64,000 bases of DNA from Hyphomicrobiaceae bacterium. GTDB lineage: Bacteria > Pseudomonadota > Alphaproteobacteria > Rhizobiales > Xanthobacteraceae. Position numbers and translations under genes: made by a program. This document shows positions 1 through 8,332 of this stretch, one piece after another (the first letter of the stretch is position 1; each line of letters starts with the position of its first letter). Location of the stretch: positions 1 to 64,000 of the forward strand of contig JAJPJB010000053.1 in the NCBI GenBank assembly GCA_021324465.1, in the 5' to 3' direction. The notes beneath the pieces were generated by a model that saw only the letters and a list, made by a program, of their open reading frames with translations, did not search any database and had not been told where the DNA came from.

Positions 1-156
1 CGCCTGATCGGCATAGTCCGAACAGGTCGGCAGATGCCGGCAGTTGAAGCCGATCAGCGGCGAGAGCGTATAGCGATAAATCGTGATCAAGCCGCGCCCG
101 AACAAGCGCGGGGCACGACGGCAGGTCTGCACAAGCGTCTGAACCGCCGGCTGCAC
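1..156 (-). CDS. yidD: YidD, membrane protein insertion efficiency factor (partial, 3' end outside window)
   Basis: The minus strand from a GTG at 156 reads through the window edge as a YidD-like protein. The visible motifs are GLITIYRYTLSPLIGFNC and HLPTCSDYA, matching the family pattern of a short amphipathic helix followed by SPL-G-x-C and PTCS-x-YA. YidD proteins are small inner-membrane-associated factors that assist YidC-dependent insertion. The gene starts one base after the stop of the IscU-like gene, so the two are probably co-transcribed. A second in-frame GTG lies eight codons downstream of the chosen start. Only about 52 codons are visible. Confidence 0.85.
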   Translation of the reverse strand, partial: MQPAVQTLVQTCRRAPRLFGRGLITIYRYTLSPLIGFNCRHLPTCSDYADQA

Positions 157-157
157 T

Positions 158-634
158 TTATCGTGCCGCCGTCTTGGCGGTCTCTTTGGCAAGCTCTTTC
201 GCGCGTTTCGCCTCGATCTGGTTGATCGCGTCCACCACCGCATCGAACGTCAAAAGGGTAGAGGCATGGCGCGCCTTATAGTCACGCACCGGTTCGAGCA
301 CTGCGATATCGGCCCACTTGCCATTCGCCGGCGGCGGCCCATTCTCTTTAAGCATTTTGCGAACGCCTTCGCGCAATTCACGCAGCTCATCGGCCTTCGA
401 GCCGATGATGTTGCGCGCCATAATCGATGAGGAGGCTTGGCCCAACGCGCAGGCTTTGACCTCATGCGCAAAATCGGTGACCGTATCGCCGTCCATCTTC
501 AAATCGATGGTGACTGTCGAGCCGCACAATTTGGACAGTGCGGTCGCCGACGCATCCGGCTCGGCCAGCCTGCCGATCCGGGGGATGGTGCCCGCAAGCT
601 CGATAATGCGCCGGTTATAGACCTCGTTCAGCAT
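158..634 (-). CDS. IscU/NifU-N-like iron-sulfur cluster scaffold protein
   Basis: The 158-aa product has the IscU/SufU fold signature: N-terminal NEVYNRRIIELA, KLCGST with Cys37, and KACALGQASSS with Cys62. The region where SufU/IscU carry the third ligand cysteine reads RHASTLL, around residues 122-128, so that Cys is absent. The Asp that usually follows the first Cys by two positions is also absent (CGS). It could still act in Fe-S cluster assembly, or be a specialised or degenerate scaffold. The C-terminal tail is rich in Lys, Ala and Glu. It is followed immediately by yidD and is divergent from folE. Confidence 0.85.
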   Translation of the reverse strand: MLNEVYNRRIIELAGTIPRIGRLAEPDASATALSKLCGSTVTIDLKMDGDTVTDFAHEVKACALGQASSSIMARNIIGSKADELRELREGVRKMLKENGPPPANGKWADIAVLEPVRDYKARHASTLLTFDAVVDAINQIEAKRAKELAKETAKTAAR

Positions 635-743
635 CGCTATGTCGCAGATTCACCCGATCGAATCAGGGTTTATTGTCTCCCGCCGCCAAGCCACTATATA
701 GGCTTGGTTCCGCACGATTTGAAGTTCCGGAGATGGAGCAGGA

Positions 744-1427
744 ATGGACGCAGTCATCAAGCAATGGCCGAGAGGGGAAACCCTTGGTGGGCCGCTTCCG
801 GATCACGTCCGTAACGCTCCTGCACCGGTTGAAAAAAGGCCCTCCCGCGAGGAAGCCGAAGCCGCCGTGCGGGCACTGATCGCCTATATCGGCGACAATC
901 CGGCGCGCGAAGGTCTTCTCGATACGCCCAAGCGCGTGGTCGGCGCCCTCGACGAGCTCTATCGCGGCTACCGCGAAGTTCCCGCCGAGGCCTTGGCCCG
1001 TACCTTCGGCGAGACCGAGGCCTACGATGATTTCGTGCTGGTGCGCGACATTCGTTTCACGTCGCATTGCGAACATCACATGCTGCCATTCTATGGCAAG
1101 GCGCACGTTGCCTATCGTCCGGTCGAGCGCGTGGTCGGGCTGTCGAAGATGGCGCGACTGGTCGATACCTATGCGCGCCGCCTGCAGACCCAAGAGCATC
1201 TCACCTCGCAGATCGCCGCCGCGATTGATCAGGTCTTGAAGCCGCGTGGTGTGGCCGTGATGATCGAAGCCGAGCACACCTGCATGACCGTGCGCGGCGT
1301 CAAGAAACCCGGCGCCTCGACGGTTACGACACACTTTCTCGGGACGTTTAACGATAATGCCAATGACCAGCTGCGTTTCATCACGCTGGTCCGCGACCCG
1401 GTGAAGGCGCCCAAGGAAATCGGTTGA
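744..1427 (+). CDS. folE: GTP cyclohydrolase I (FolE type I)
   Basis: This 227-aa enzyme converts GTP to 7,8-dihydroneopterin triphosphate, the first step of tetrahydrofolate synthesis. The zinc ligands are visible as [10 protein letters not shown] (Cys109, His112) and HTCMTVRG (Cys180), close to the E. coli numbering of 110/113/181. [11 protein letters not shown] and the final FITLVR are also family-typical. The ATG at 744 follows GGAGCAGG at a suitable distance. The N-terminal ~30 residues are a variable tail. It is divergent from the Fe-S scaffold gene and lies upstream of hisI. Confidence 0.97.
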   Translation: MDAVIKQWPRGETLGGPLPDHVRNAPAPVEKRPSREEAEAAVRALIAYIGDNPAREGLLDTPKRVVGALDELYRGYREVPAEALARTFGETEAYDDFVLVRDIRFTSHCEHHMLPFYGKAHVAYRPVERVVGLSKMARLVDTYARRLQTQEHLTSQIAAAIDQVLKPRGVAVMIEAEHTCMTVRGVKKPGASTVTTHFLGTFNDNANDQLRFITLVRDPVKAPKEIG

Positions 1428-1436
1428 ATAGACCCT

Positions 1437-1511
1437 GTCGTCATTGCGAAGCGGAGCAATCCAGTGCTGAGATGCCGTTCTGGGATTGCTTTGTCGCTTC
1501 GCTCGCGACGC
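1437..1511. repeat. REP-like palindromic intergenic repeat
   Basis: The left arm GTCATTGCGAAGCGGAGCAA and a right arm that reads, when reversed, GTCGCGAGCGAAGCG...AGCAATCCC form an imperfect hairpin about 75 bp long. It resembles the GTCATTGCGAGCGAAGCGAAGCAATCC family that is dispersed in Bradyrhizobium-type genomes. That assignment is from memory, not from a search. The right arm overlaps the open frame upstream of hisI. Confidence 0.7.
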
Positions 1512-1569
1512 CGATTGTGCGGCGAGCATTCCCGCTTGGATCTCGCCGCCGAAAAGATTGAGGGCAAGA

Positions 1570-2019
1570 TTGCCAAAGACATCGCCATTCGCCCCGCCTG
1601 GTGCGAGCGTCGACCTCGAAGAAGGCTTGACGCTGACGCCGAAATTCGACGCTGATGGGCTTATCACCTGCGTCGCTACCGACGTGGTGTCGGGCGACGT
1701 GCTCATGGTCGCGCATATGAATGGCGAGGCGCTCGCCAAGACGATCGCGACAGGCGAGGCGTGGTATTTCAGCCGCTCCCGCAACGCGCTATGGCAGAAG
1801 GGCGAGAGGTCTGGACACACCCAGCGCGTCGTCGAGATGCGCATCGACTGCGATCAGGATGCCGTGTGGCTGAAGGTCGAGCAGGCGATTGCCGCCTGCC
1901 ATACCGGCCGGCGCTCCTGCTTCTATCGCGCCGTGCCGCTCGGCAAGCCCGGCTCGACGACACTGGAATTTCGCGACGATCGCGTGTTCGATCCGAAATC
2001 GCTTTACCGCAAGGATTGA
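1570..2019 (+). CDS. hisI: Phosphoribosyl-AMP cyclohydrolase
   Basis: HisI opens the adenine ring of phosphoribosyl-AMP in histidine synthesis. Visible motifs are VAHMNGEAL, FSRSRNALWQKGERSGHTQ, RIDCDQDAVWLKVEQ and ACHTGRRSCFYR, whose cysteines are the usual zinc ligands. No ATG or GTG is available near the expected start. The frame stays open back to a TTG at 1486, but that part lies in a REP-like repeat. I chose the TTG at 1570 because AGGG sits five bases upstream, giving 149 aa. A TTG at 1558 is an alternative. No hisE or other his gene is adjacent. Confidence 0.93.
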   Translation: MPKTSPFAPPGASVDLEEGLTLTPKFDADGLITCVATDVVSGDVLMVAHMNGEALAKTIATGEAWYFSRSRNALWQKGERSGHTQRVVEMRIDCDQDAVWLKVEQAIAACHTGRRSCFYRAVPLGKPGSTTLEFRDDRVFDPKSLYRKD

Positions 2020-2088
2020 TCAGCGGAGACTTGTTCGTCGCAGGCCCAATGTTGCTAATTGGGGTGCAAAATCCGGTGCTTTGCAATC

Positions 2089-2122
2089 GCGGAATTCGGG
2101 GGATAGCGGAATTCGGGGGATA
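2089..2122. repeat. Perfect 17-bp tandem duplication before the ATG at 2124
   Basis: GCGGAATTCGGGGGATA occurs twice head-to-tail (2089-2105 and 2106-2122). The downstream copy supplies the G-rich stretch that probably serves as ribosome-binding site for the following gene, and the upstream copy duplicates it. Confidence 0.85.
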
Positions 2123-2123
2123 C

Positions 2124-3110
2124 ATGGATAGGCGCGAATTCGTCATGCTCGTGGGCAGTGCGGCGGCAACGGCAATTCTGCCGTCGGCCAGCGCCCAGCA
2201 GCCGACGATGCCTGCCGTCGGATTTCTGCGCAATACCGATGCTGATAGCTCGCGATCACTGGTTTCTGCATTCGCTCGTGGGCTGGCGGAGAACGGCTAT
2301 ATCGAAAGGCGGAACCTTACGATCGAATATCGCTGGGCAGACAATCACAATGATCGATTGCCCGAACTCGCCGCCGAGCTGATCAAACGTGACGTTGCGG
2401 TGATAGTCGCAGGCGGCGGCTCCGTGGTGGCGCTGTCAGCCAAGTCGGCGACGCAAACCATACCGATCGTATTCGAGCTTGGCGGCGATCCGGTCAAGAT
2501 GGGACTGGTCGACAGTCTTAATCGCCCGGGCGGCAATCTCACAGGCGTCGCGCTTTTTTCCAATGTCATTGGACCGAAGCGCGTCGAGATCCTGCACAAC
2601 TTGGTACCAGGCGCTAAGACAATCGGGTTTCTTGTCCAGCCGGACAATCCCAATGCGGAGCGGGAAATAAAACTGGCCCGAGATGCGGCAAGCTCCCTGG
2701 GACTTCACCTTGATGTCTTGAGTGCCCGGAGCAAGGACGAGATTGCCACGGCATTCGTGAAATTGCGCCAATCCAATGCAGGCGGTCTGATTGCAATGGC
2801 AACGCCGCTATTTGTGGCTAATCGCGAATATCTCGTTGCTCAAGCAGCCCGCGACGCGATACCGACGATTTATCCGTTCTCCAGCTTTGTCAAAGCGGGC
2901 GGTCTCGTGAGTTATGGCGATGACCTTGCCGATGCTTTCCGCCAAGTCGGTATCTATACCGGCCGAATCCTCAAAGGCGAGAAGCCTTCCGATCTTCCAA
3001 TCGTTCAGCCGAGCAAATTTGAACTGGTAATCAACCTCAAAACTGCCAAGGCCCTGGGTCTAAACGTGCCGGCCCAGATGCTTGCGCTCGCCGACCAGGT
3101 GATTGAGTAG
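2124..3110 (+). CDS. ABC transporter substrate-binding protein (ABC_sub_bind, PF04392 type)
   Basis: The 328-aa protein begins with a secretion signal carrying a basic Tat-like start (MDRREF, then a hydrophobic stretch) and a likely cleavage after SASA. The mature part starts PAVGFLRN and contains GYIERRNLTIEYRWAD, PIVFELGGDPVKMGLVDSLN and RPGGNLTGV, all characteristic of PF04392-type binding proteins that are abundant in Bradyrhizobium relatives. Ligand is unknown. No permease or ATPase gene is nearby, so it is an orphan binding protein. The ATG at 2124 is favoured over the longer frame because the signal peptide begins there. Confidence 0.88.
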   Translation: MDRREFVMLVGSAAATAILPSASAQQPTMPAVGFLRNTDADSSRSLVSAFARGLAENGYIERRNLTIEYRWADNHNDRLPELAAELIKRDVAVIVAGGGSVVALSAKSATQTIPIVFELGGDPVKMGLVDSLNRPGGNLTGVALFSNVIGPKRVEILHNLVPGAKTIGFLVQPDNPNAEREIKLARDAASSLGLHLDVLSARSKDEIATAFVKLRQSNAGGLIAMATPLFVANREYLVAQAARDAIPTIYPFSSFVKAGGLVSYGDDLADAFRQVGIYTGRILKGEKPSDLPIVQPSKFELVINLKTAKALGLNVPAQMLALADQVIE

Positions 3111-3139
3111 ACTGTCGGCACGGCACATCGCTCAGCGCG

Positions 3140-4783
3140 CTATTGCAGGTCGATGGGCTGATAATGCCCGTTGGCGTCGAGCTGTGTCCCCCAGACCTTG
3201 TGCACGCCCTGGTGCTCGGAGCGGCTGAAGGTCACTGGCGTGCCGAGTCCAATGTCCAGATCACGAAGATTTTCAAATGTTCCAACCAGCTTCTCGGTGT
3301 CGAGCTGCGGCCCGTTGCGCTGCAAGGCGGCTGTCAGCACCATCGCGTCTACATAGCCCTCAAGCGATACGTAATCGGGCGCCTCCCCGGGAAAATATTT
3401 GGCGAGCGCGGATTTGTAATCGAGGACCAAGGACGAATGGCCTTCGACCGCCGGCACCACCTGCGTGACGATCACGCCGTTTGCATAGCGGCTGCCCAGC
3501 AGCATCAACTCGTCGGCCAAGGCCGTGCTGCCGACAAACGAAACGCTGGTGTAGATCATGTCCGGGTATAGGTCGCGAGTCTTTTCGATGAATTTGGCGG
3601 CGGCCCGGTAGGTCGGGACCATGATCACCGCTCTGATCGGAATGCGCCGCCTTTGCCGGAGCTGTGCGACGGCATCGTCGACGTCGACGGTGTTGCGCTG
3701 ATAGTTGAGCCGCAAGATCGGGCTGTCATTGCCGCCGCGCAAAGCGCGGATCGCTTTCTCGACGCCGGCGAAGCCCGCGTCGCCGTATGCGTCCTGCTGA
3801 GCGAAGACGGCGATCTGCTCCGGCACCAGTCGCCGCACCTTCACCAGGTAATTCACCACGGCGGCGGTCTCTTCGGCGTAGCTTGCGCGATAATTGAAGA
3901 CGTAACGGTCCGGCGGATCGTTCCGCAATAGGCCGGCGCCGGTAAAGGCTCCGAAAAACAGCATCTTGCGATCGAGCGCATAAGGGAGCGCGACCGCAGC
4001 TGTCGGCGTCCCCACATTGCCGATCAATCCAAACACCTGGTCTTTGTCGTAAAGCTGCTTCATTGCCAGTGCCGTCCGCGCCGGCTCGTAGCCGTCGTCG
4101 GCCGCGACGAGACGCAGTTGCCGGCCGAATACTCCGCCATTGGCGTTGGCGACGTTGAACGCAGCCTCGATGCCGAGCTTCATATGCTGGCCAAGCTCCT
4201 TGGCCGGCCCGGTGAAGGGCGCCGAAATGCCAAATCGAATTTCCGTTTGGCTGACCCCGCGAAACGTGTTGTTGCTCTCTTTGCCCAACGGATTCGGCGA
4301 CAGCGAGGCTTGTTGTGGCGCTTGAAGCGGCGGTGCGGCTGCCGGTGCTCCGCCAGGGACCGCTGTCATCGCTGTGGCCGGAGTGAGCGCTCGCGTTGCG
4401 GGCGCGTTACTGGCTGGGCGGTCGGGTGATTTGGCGACTTGTGCGGTCTGCGGATCTGCGCTGAGCAGCGGACGCACATTTTCGAGAAGCGGCTTCCCGA
4501 AAACGACCAATAGCGCCACCACACCGGCAAATACCCCCACCAGCACGGTCCGTCCGATCAACGTAAGCAACCCGTCTTCCCGCTCTTCCCGCGGTTGTGG
4601 GACCGGTTCCGGCCATAGATCCGGCCTTGTCGGCCATTCGCGATGTCGCTCCGACGGCAAGGGCGCTGTTGATGCCGAAGCAATATAGGGCGCTCGTTCA
4701 GCTCCGGCCTGTTCGCGATGACGCCTTGGAATGAACTCGTTTAATTCGGAATCTGTGTTGCCGTCGTTGGCTGGAGCACTCAC
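3140..4783 (-). CDS. Membrane-anchored Leu/Ile/Val-type periplasmic binding protein
   Basis: The GTG at 4783 has AGGGGG six bases upstream and gives 547 aa; an in-frame GTG at 4801 is also possible. Residues ~1-70 are polar and Pro/Arg-rich. Residues ~72-96 form one transmembrane helix (LIGRTVLVGVFAGVVALLVV). An Ala/Pro linker follows, and from ~185 comes a Peripla_BP_6 domain (RFGISAPFTGPAKELGQHMK, GYEPARTALAMKQL, VSLEGYVDAMVL). Branched-chain amino acid binding proteins normally have a cleavable signal instead. An anchored sensor or accessory role is possible. No ABC partner genes are adjacent. Confidence 0.85.
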   Translation of the reverse strand: MSAPANDGNTDSELNEFIPRRHREQAGAERAPYIASASTAPLPSERHREWPTRPDLWPEPVPQPREEREDGLLTLIGRTVLVGVFAGVVALLVVFGKPLLENVRPLLSADPQTAQVAKSPDRPASNAPATRALTPATAMTAVPGGAPAAAPPLQAPQQASLSPNPLGKESNNTFRGVSQTEIRFGISAPFTGPAKELGQHMKLGIEAAFNVANANGGVFGRQLRLVAADDGYEPARTALAMKQLYDKDQVFGLIGNVGTPTAAVALPYALDRKMLFFGAFTGAGLLRNDPPDRYVFNYRASYAEETAAVVNYLVKVRRLVPEQIAVFAQQDAYGDAGFAGVEKAIRALRGGNDSPILRLNYQRNTVDVDDAVAQLRQRRRIPIRAVIMVPTYRAAAKFIEKTRDLYPDMIYTSVSFVGSTALADELMLLGSRYANGVIVTQVVPAVEGHSSLVLDYKSALAKYFPGEAPDYVSLEGYVDAMVLTAALQRNGPQLDTEKLVGTFENLRDLDIGLGTPVTFSRSEHQGVHKVWGTQLDANGHYQPIDLQ

Positions 4784-5384
4784 GAAACACCCCCTACGCA
4801 CGCACTCGATTTTTTCTTGTTGTCGGCGGTAAAACTATCGTCTGGCCGGTTCTGAAATATGACCAAAAGGGGACAAGCTCGCGGCAAAGGCTGCGCGCCG
4901 AGACGATTGCAACGCGCGAGGCTTGACCTTTGCACCGATCCCGCGCCTTCGATACAGAGTGGCTTATCGCAATAGCTGAGCAGCCCAAGCTTGGTCGGCT
5001 CAGTGCTTGCGGCATGATTGAAATTTCGAATGGCTCAGTGCCGCACATTTGCGGTGAGCGGATAATCTGCACCGGCCATGTCGGATAATTGAGGGCGCAT
5101 GCGACGCGCGCGGCGACCGGCGGCGCGGCGGCGGTCGCGGCCAGCAAAAGCTACCCCAGGCTGCGTCGCGCAAAAAGGGCCGCGATTTGCGATGCCGGCA
5201 CCAGAACTGATGTGCGGATCGCGTGACCGCTTTGTCGGGGCCGAAGCTTAAGCCGGCGTCCGTGCGCCGCGAAGGTATAAGCATCGTTACCGGCTTCCTG
5301 AAACATCAATTCAACTCGACGGTTCAGACGCAGCGATGTTGAAAATAGTTTGTGACAAATTGATCCCATGGGACGGGATCATCG
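4784..5384. other. Intergenic stretch with no convincing gene
   Basis: Several short open frames exist on the minus strand, but they overlap one another, have no recognisable domain and look like high-G+C noise. I see no tRNA, terminator or strong repeat here. Confidence 0.5.
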
Positions 5385-5597
5385 ATGCGTTTGGCCATCA
5401 CGAGATTGGCGCGCGCCGCCGCGATAGCGATTGCAATTGTCGCATCGTCCAGTTCGCTCGAAGCGACCGGGCAGCCGCTGTTTGCGACGCTGGGCAAGGT
5501 CGCTTTCAACTTGGCGGCCGTTTTTTCCGAAATGGAAGAAGTGCGCCGAAGAGTGACCGAAGCGCTGGTTGTAACGGCGCAAGAGCGCGGCGCATAA
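5385..5597 (+). CDS. Possible small secreted protein, unknown
   Basis: A 70-aa frame begins with ATG after GGGAC/GGGA-like bases. It has an Arg-containing N-terminus followed by a hydrophobic stretch (ALRAAAIAIAIVA-like composition), then a polar segment. It could be an exported small protein. No family is recognised and composition alone could produce such a frame, so this is a weak call. Confidence 0.25.
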   Translation: MRLAITRLARAAAIAIAIVASSSSLEATGQPLFATLGKVAFNLAAVFSEMEEVRRRVTEALVVTAQERGA

Positions 5598-5686
5598 GCT
5601 TAGGGCGAAGAGCGATCTCCGCCAACAGCGACGCGAATGCGCCGGCGGCGGGAGCGCGACCGCAGGCGGCCGCGCTCCAAACGCGC

Positions 5687-6202
5687 TCAGCGGTGGCGAT
5701 GCCGATAATGGTGAACGGGCAGCACCGGCTGCAGGTCGACCTGCGTCGCGGCCGCAACTACGTTGAGCCCGGTCTGGCCTTCGACACTCACTGGCTGCAG
5801 CGCAAATGAATTGTTTGCGCCCACGAGGCCGTTCGCGCCCACCCCAATCCCGATCGCCGCGCCGGCGGAAAAGCCGCCATAGACGCCGGCCAGTGCGCCG
5901 GGCCCGAGACGCAGCGTTGGCGCGAACACCGCCCATTCCAGGGCCACATTGCCGCTGATGCCGGCTTGGGCGCCGACGCGATGTACGGTGGCCTGATAAT
6001 ATTGCAATGGCCCGCCGGCGCTCGGGGTGAAGACGCAGTTGAACGGCTGATCCGACACGATGACATAACTTGTCGATTGTGCGCTTCGGCAGCTCAGCAG
6101 CCCCACCTCGACGTCGGCGCGGGCCGGCGTCGCCACAGCTACGCCCAGGCCAAACAGCGCGGCGGCGAATGCGGCGCGAGCCGCAGGTTTGATACGCATC
6201 AT
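5687..6202 (-). CDS. DUF992 domain-containing secreted protein
   Basis: The product is about 171 aa. It has a signal peptide (MRIKPAARAAFAAALFGLG..., cleavage after ARA) and a DUF992 domain: VGLLSCRS, FNCVFTP, a central LEWAVFAPTLRLGPGALAG, YGG, and the C-terminal FALQPVSVEGQTGLNV. DUF992 proteins are small exported proteins of Hyphomicrobiales with no known function. A His/Arg-rich tail (HHYRHRHR) ends the protein. AAGGAA precedes a double ATG at 6202/6199, so the exact start is uncertain by one codon. Confidence 0.88.
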   Translation of the reverse strand: MMRIKPAARAAFAAALFGLGVAVATPARADVEVGLLSCRSAQSTSYVIVSDQPFNCVFTPSAGGPLQYYQATVHRVGAQAGISGNVALEWAVFAPTLRLGPGALAGVYGGFSAGAAIGIGVGANGLVGANNSFALQPVSVEGQTGLNVVAAATQVDLQPVLPVHHYRHRHR

Positions 6203-6403
6203 ATATTTCCTTGCTTTCAGTTGGCTTCGATCCAAGCGAACCGCGAAAGCGATCCGCCCGCTGTCTCACATGCTAAGCGCGACGGTCGATGGTGACGTGG
6301 CAACCCAGCGGCGGTGACCTAAAGTGGACGAATTGGACAAAAGTGTTGCCCTGATGGCCCGATGTGATGGTTTTTCGGGAACTGTTGCTCGCAAGGCACA
6401 CTC

Positions 6404-6441
6404 GGCGCCGCGGCGGGCGCTTGTCGCTCGCCCGCGGCGCC
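6404..6441. other. Strong G+C hairpin between genes
   Basis: GGCGCCGCGGCGGGCG and CGCCCGCGGCGCC form an imperfect inverted repeat downstream of the minus-strand gene ending at 6495. There is no adjacent T-run in the minus direction, so it is not a textbook terminator, although it may stabilise the 3' end of that transcript. Confidence 0.4.
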
Positions 6442-6494
6442 ATCAATCTCGGGTCACGAGACGAATAAACCAGAGCGGGATGTCAGATTGCGCC

Positions 6495-6794
6495 CTAATA
6501 GGCGCAATTCTCGTAGCCCCAGTTGATGATGACGCCGTGCTGCGCGGCTGCCCAAATTTTGCAGACGAGAGCCCGGCCGCCCCAATCGGCGCCGAGATGG
6601 GCGGTAGTCCGCCAGTAGTAGATTCTCCCGCCGTCAAGCGAAGCCCGCCGAATCGGACGACCGAGCCTCGCAACGGCATCACGCACGAGCTCGCCGCGAT
6701 AGGCGCTCAGATCGTGGGCAAAGTTGCCGCTGTTGAAGCCGCACAGCGTCGCTGCAATCGCGATCAACGCGAAAAGTTTTGCGAGCCTTCGCAA
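6495..6794 (-). CDS. Small exported protein, unknown
   Basis: The 99-aa protein has a hydrophobic signal (LAKLFALIAIAATLCGF). The mature part contains LVRDAVARLGRPIRR and GGRIYYWRT, a pattern like small rhizobial periplasmic proteins in which a short helix precedes a Y-x-W beta strand. Two Cys occur in the mature part (LVCKIW and ENCAY) and may form a disulfide. The LCGF in the signal region is a poor lipobox. Function is unknown. AGCGAG/GGAGG-like bases lie upstream of the ATG. Confidence 0.65.
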   Translation of the reverse strand: MRRLAKLFALIAIAATLCGFNSGNFAHDLSAYRGELVRDAVARLGRPIRRASLDGGRIYYWRTTAHLGADWGGRALVCKIWAAAQHGVIINWGYENCAY

Positions 6795-7056
6795 GCGAAC
6801 CTCCCGTCGCTCCTCGCCGCGGTTTACAACTCCGAATAAGAATCGATGGTTTCACGAAGACCCGTCGTGCGGATCGGTTCCAGCGCGTGACCAGCGCCTG
6901 CATCGATAAACGAAGTCTGCAGTGACGCCGACAAGGCGGACCAACGTGCCGTGCCGCGAGCGCCTCAGCCTGATCTGACATTTGAGGGATGAACCGGACC
7001 GGTCGCGAAGCACTCCGAGGACTTCAGCAAAGCGGACTTGGGCTCAGCGGCTCTGC

Positions 7057-7080
7057 TTGACTCTTGGATTGACTCTTGGA
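7057..7080. repeat. Perfect 12-bp tandem duplication
   Basis: TTGACTCTTGGA is present twice head-to-tail, directly beyond the stop codon of the minus-strand HNH-type gene (stop at 7081-7083). Confidence 0.8.
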
Positions 7081-7809
7081 CTACGCAGGCTCTGCCGAGA
7101 TTTGACGATCGAGGCGCCGCTGCCGGGTCTCCTGCGCGGACTTCTCGATGTGAACATCGCGATTGATGACTTGCAGGTTCGGCAGACCCCAATAGGCAAG
7201 CAAATCCGGCCAGGGCCGGTCGCGGTAGTCCTGCCAGACCTGGAACAGAGGAATGCGGTGATCGACCTGGGCGTCCTTCCGCAGGCGTCGGCCGCTTGCG
7301 CCGCAGCGGCGCGATTGCAGACGCCGTAACAGGCGCGCTTGGTCGTTCGGCGCATTCCAAAATTCCCAGGCAACGACGCATGCGGCGTGCCAAACCGCGT
7401 TTTTGTTGATCCCCGTTTGCCAAAGGTCGCTGTGCCAGCCGAAGCGATAGATCGGCTGGCCGCAGATGCAACACGCGCCCGGTCCGAGCGAGTAGGCACT
7501 TTCCCGGTATGGCGTAGGCGGCGTTCGGAACGTGGCCGGCAATCCGCTGTCATGCTCTTCTCCGAGCCTCCAGCGCCAGCCGGCCGGCGCGCCGCTGCTG
7601 CGCGCAAGCGCGCGCGCCAAGCGCTCCGCCCGCAAAGGATGCCCCGACCAGTAGGAGTTTATGGCGAGCCGCGGAGTCGGCGGGATGAACGGTCTCCTCA
7701 GCGCGCGGTCGAGCACGGGTTTTGGGAAGGGCTGCGGCAGGCGCTGCAGGAGGCGCTCGCGCGAGCGCCTGTTTTGCGCATCCTTCCGCCGCTGCCACTC
7801 GGATTGCAT
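7081..7809 (-). CDS. HNH-endonuclease-like protein
   Basis: The 242-aa protein has a basic, Arg-rich N-terminal half. It then has CCICGQPI (Cys113/114/116), HAACVVAW (His141, Cys144) and an HNH-like core: QVDHRIPLFQVW (Asp183-His184), NLQVINRDVHIEKSAQ (Asn211, His220, Lys223). The layout of zinc cysteines before a DH...N...H core fits the HNH superfamily. No restriction, toxin or phage genes flank it, so the role (repair nuclease or domesticated homing-type nuclease) is open. The start at 7809 has only a weak ribosome-binding site. Confidence 0.72.
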   Translation of the reverse strand: MQSEWQRRKDAQNRRSRERLLQRLPQPFPKPVLDRALRRPFIPPTPRLAINSYWSGHPLRAERLARALARSSGAPAGWRWRLGEEHDSGLPATFRTPPTPYRESAYSLGPGACCICGQPIYRFGWHSDLWQTGINKNAVWHAACVVAWEFWNAPNDQARLLRRLQSRRCGASGRRLRKDAQVDHRIPLFQVWQDYRDRPWPDLLAYWGLPNLQVINRDVHIEKSAQETRQRRLDRQISAEPA

Positions 7810-7995
7810 GCCGCCCAGGATGCGCGCACGGCAGTAAACTCTTGGCTAAGCCCGCGGCGCATGTCGATCTGTACCTGGCGGGCAGGGTGGACAGGCGCCG
7901 GAACCTACGCAGCCGACGCGCCTCTCTCTCTCGCGCGCGCGTGAGCGCGAAAAACGCGGCCCAAGGAGAATTGACTTGCGGTCAACCTGCGCGAA

Positions 7996-8193
7996 TCACG
8001 TCCCGCTGGGGCGGCTCATCGAATCCTCCGTGATCCACAAGCCGCATTCGCCACAGCCGTATCTTCGGATTTCGGTGATCCCGCAGGTATCGGCGGTGCT
8101 GCGCCTGAGCTGCATCGTGCGCCCACATGTGGGGCAGGGTAGCGGGATTGGCAACCGATCCCTCGGAAGACGATCTGTCTCGCGCAGCCACAT
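7996..8193 (-). CDS. Small zinc-ribbon protein
   Basis: The 65-aa product carries CPTCGRTM and CGECGLWIT, two CxxC knuckles about 27 residues apart, which together would bind one zinc. GAGG lies six bases upstream of the ATG at 8193. Function unknown; such proteins often act as nucleic-acid-binding accessory factors. The frame extends upstream to 8301, but the extra residues look random, so the shorter form is preferred. Confidence 0.6.
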   Translation of the reverse strand: MWLRETDRLPRDRLPIPLPCPTCGRTMQLRRSTADTCGITEIRRYGCGECGLWITEDSMSRPSGT

Positions 8194-8332
8194 AATGCAC
8201 CTCACCGTTTCAAACGATTGGTTGAAATTCAAACATCCGTTTGAGACGACGTCAAGTCCGGATTTGGGCGATATCGCGGCCGTCGAAATGGCAGGTTGCA
8301 TATTCCACGGCGCGATCGGGGAAGTGCGCGGC

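Noticed and set aside
663-1844. 393-aa open frame on the minus strand
   Set aside because: It lies opposite folE and the start of hisI, has no recognisable domain and is a product of high G+C; folE explains the region.
4794-5369. Overlapping short minus-strand frames
   Set aside because: Three frames share the same DNA, none with a signal, domain or good ribosome-binding site.
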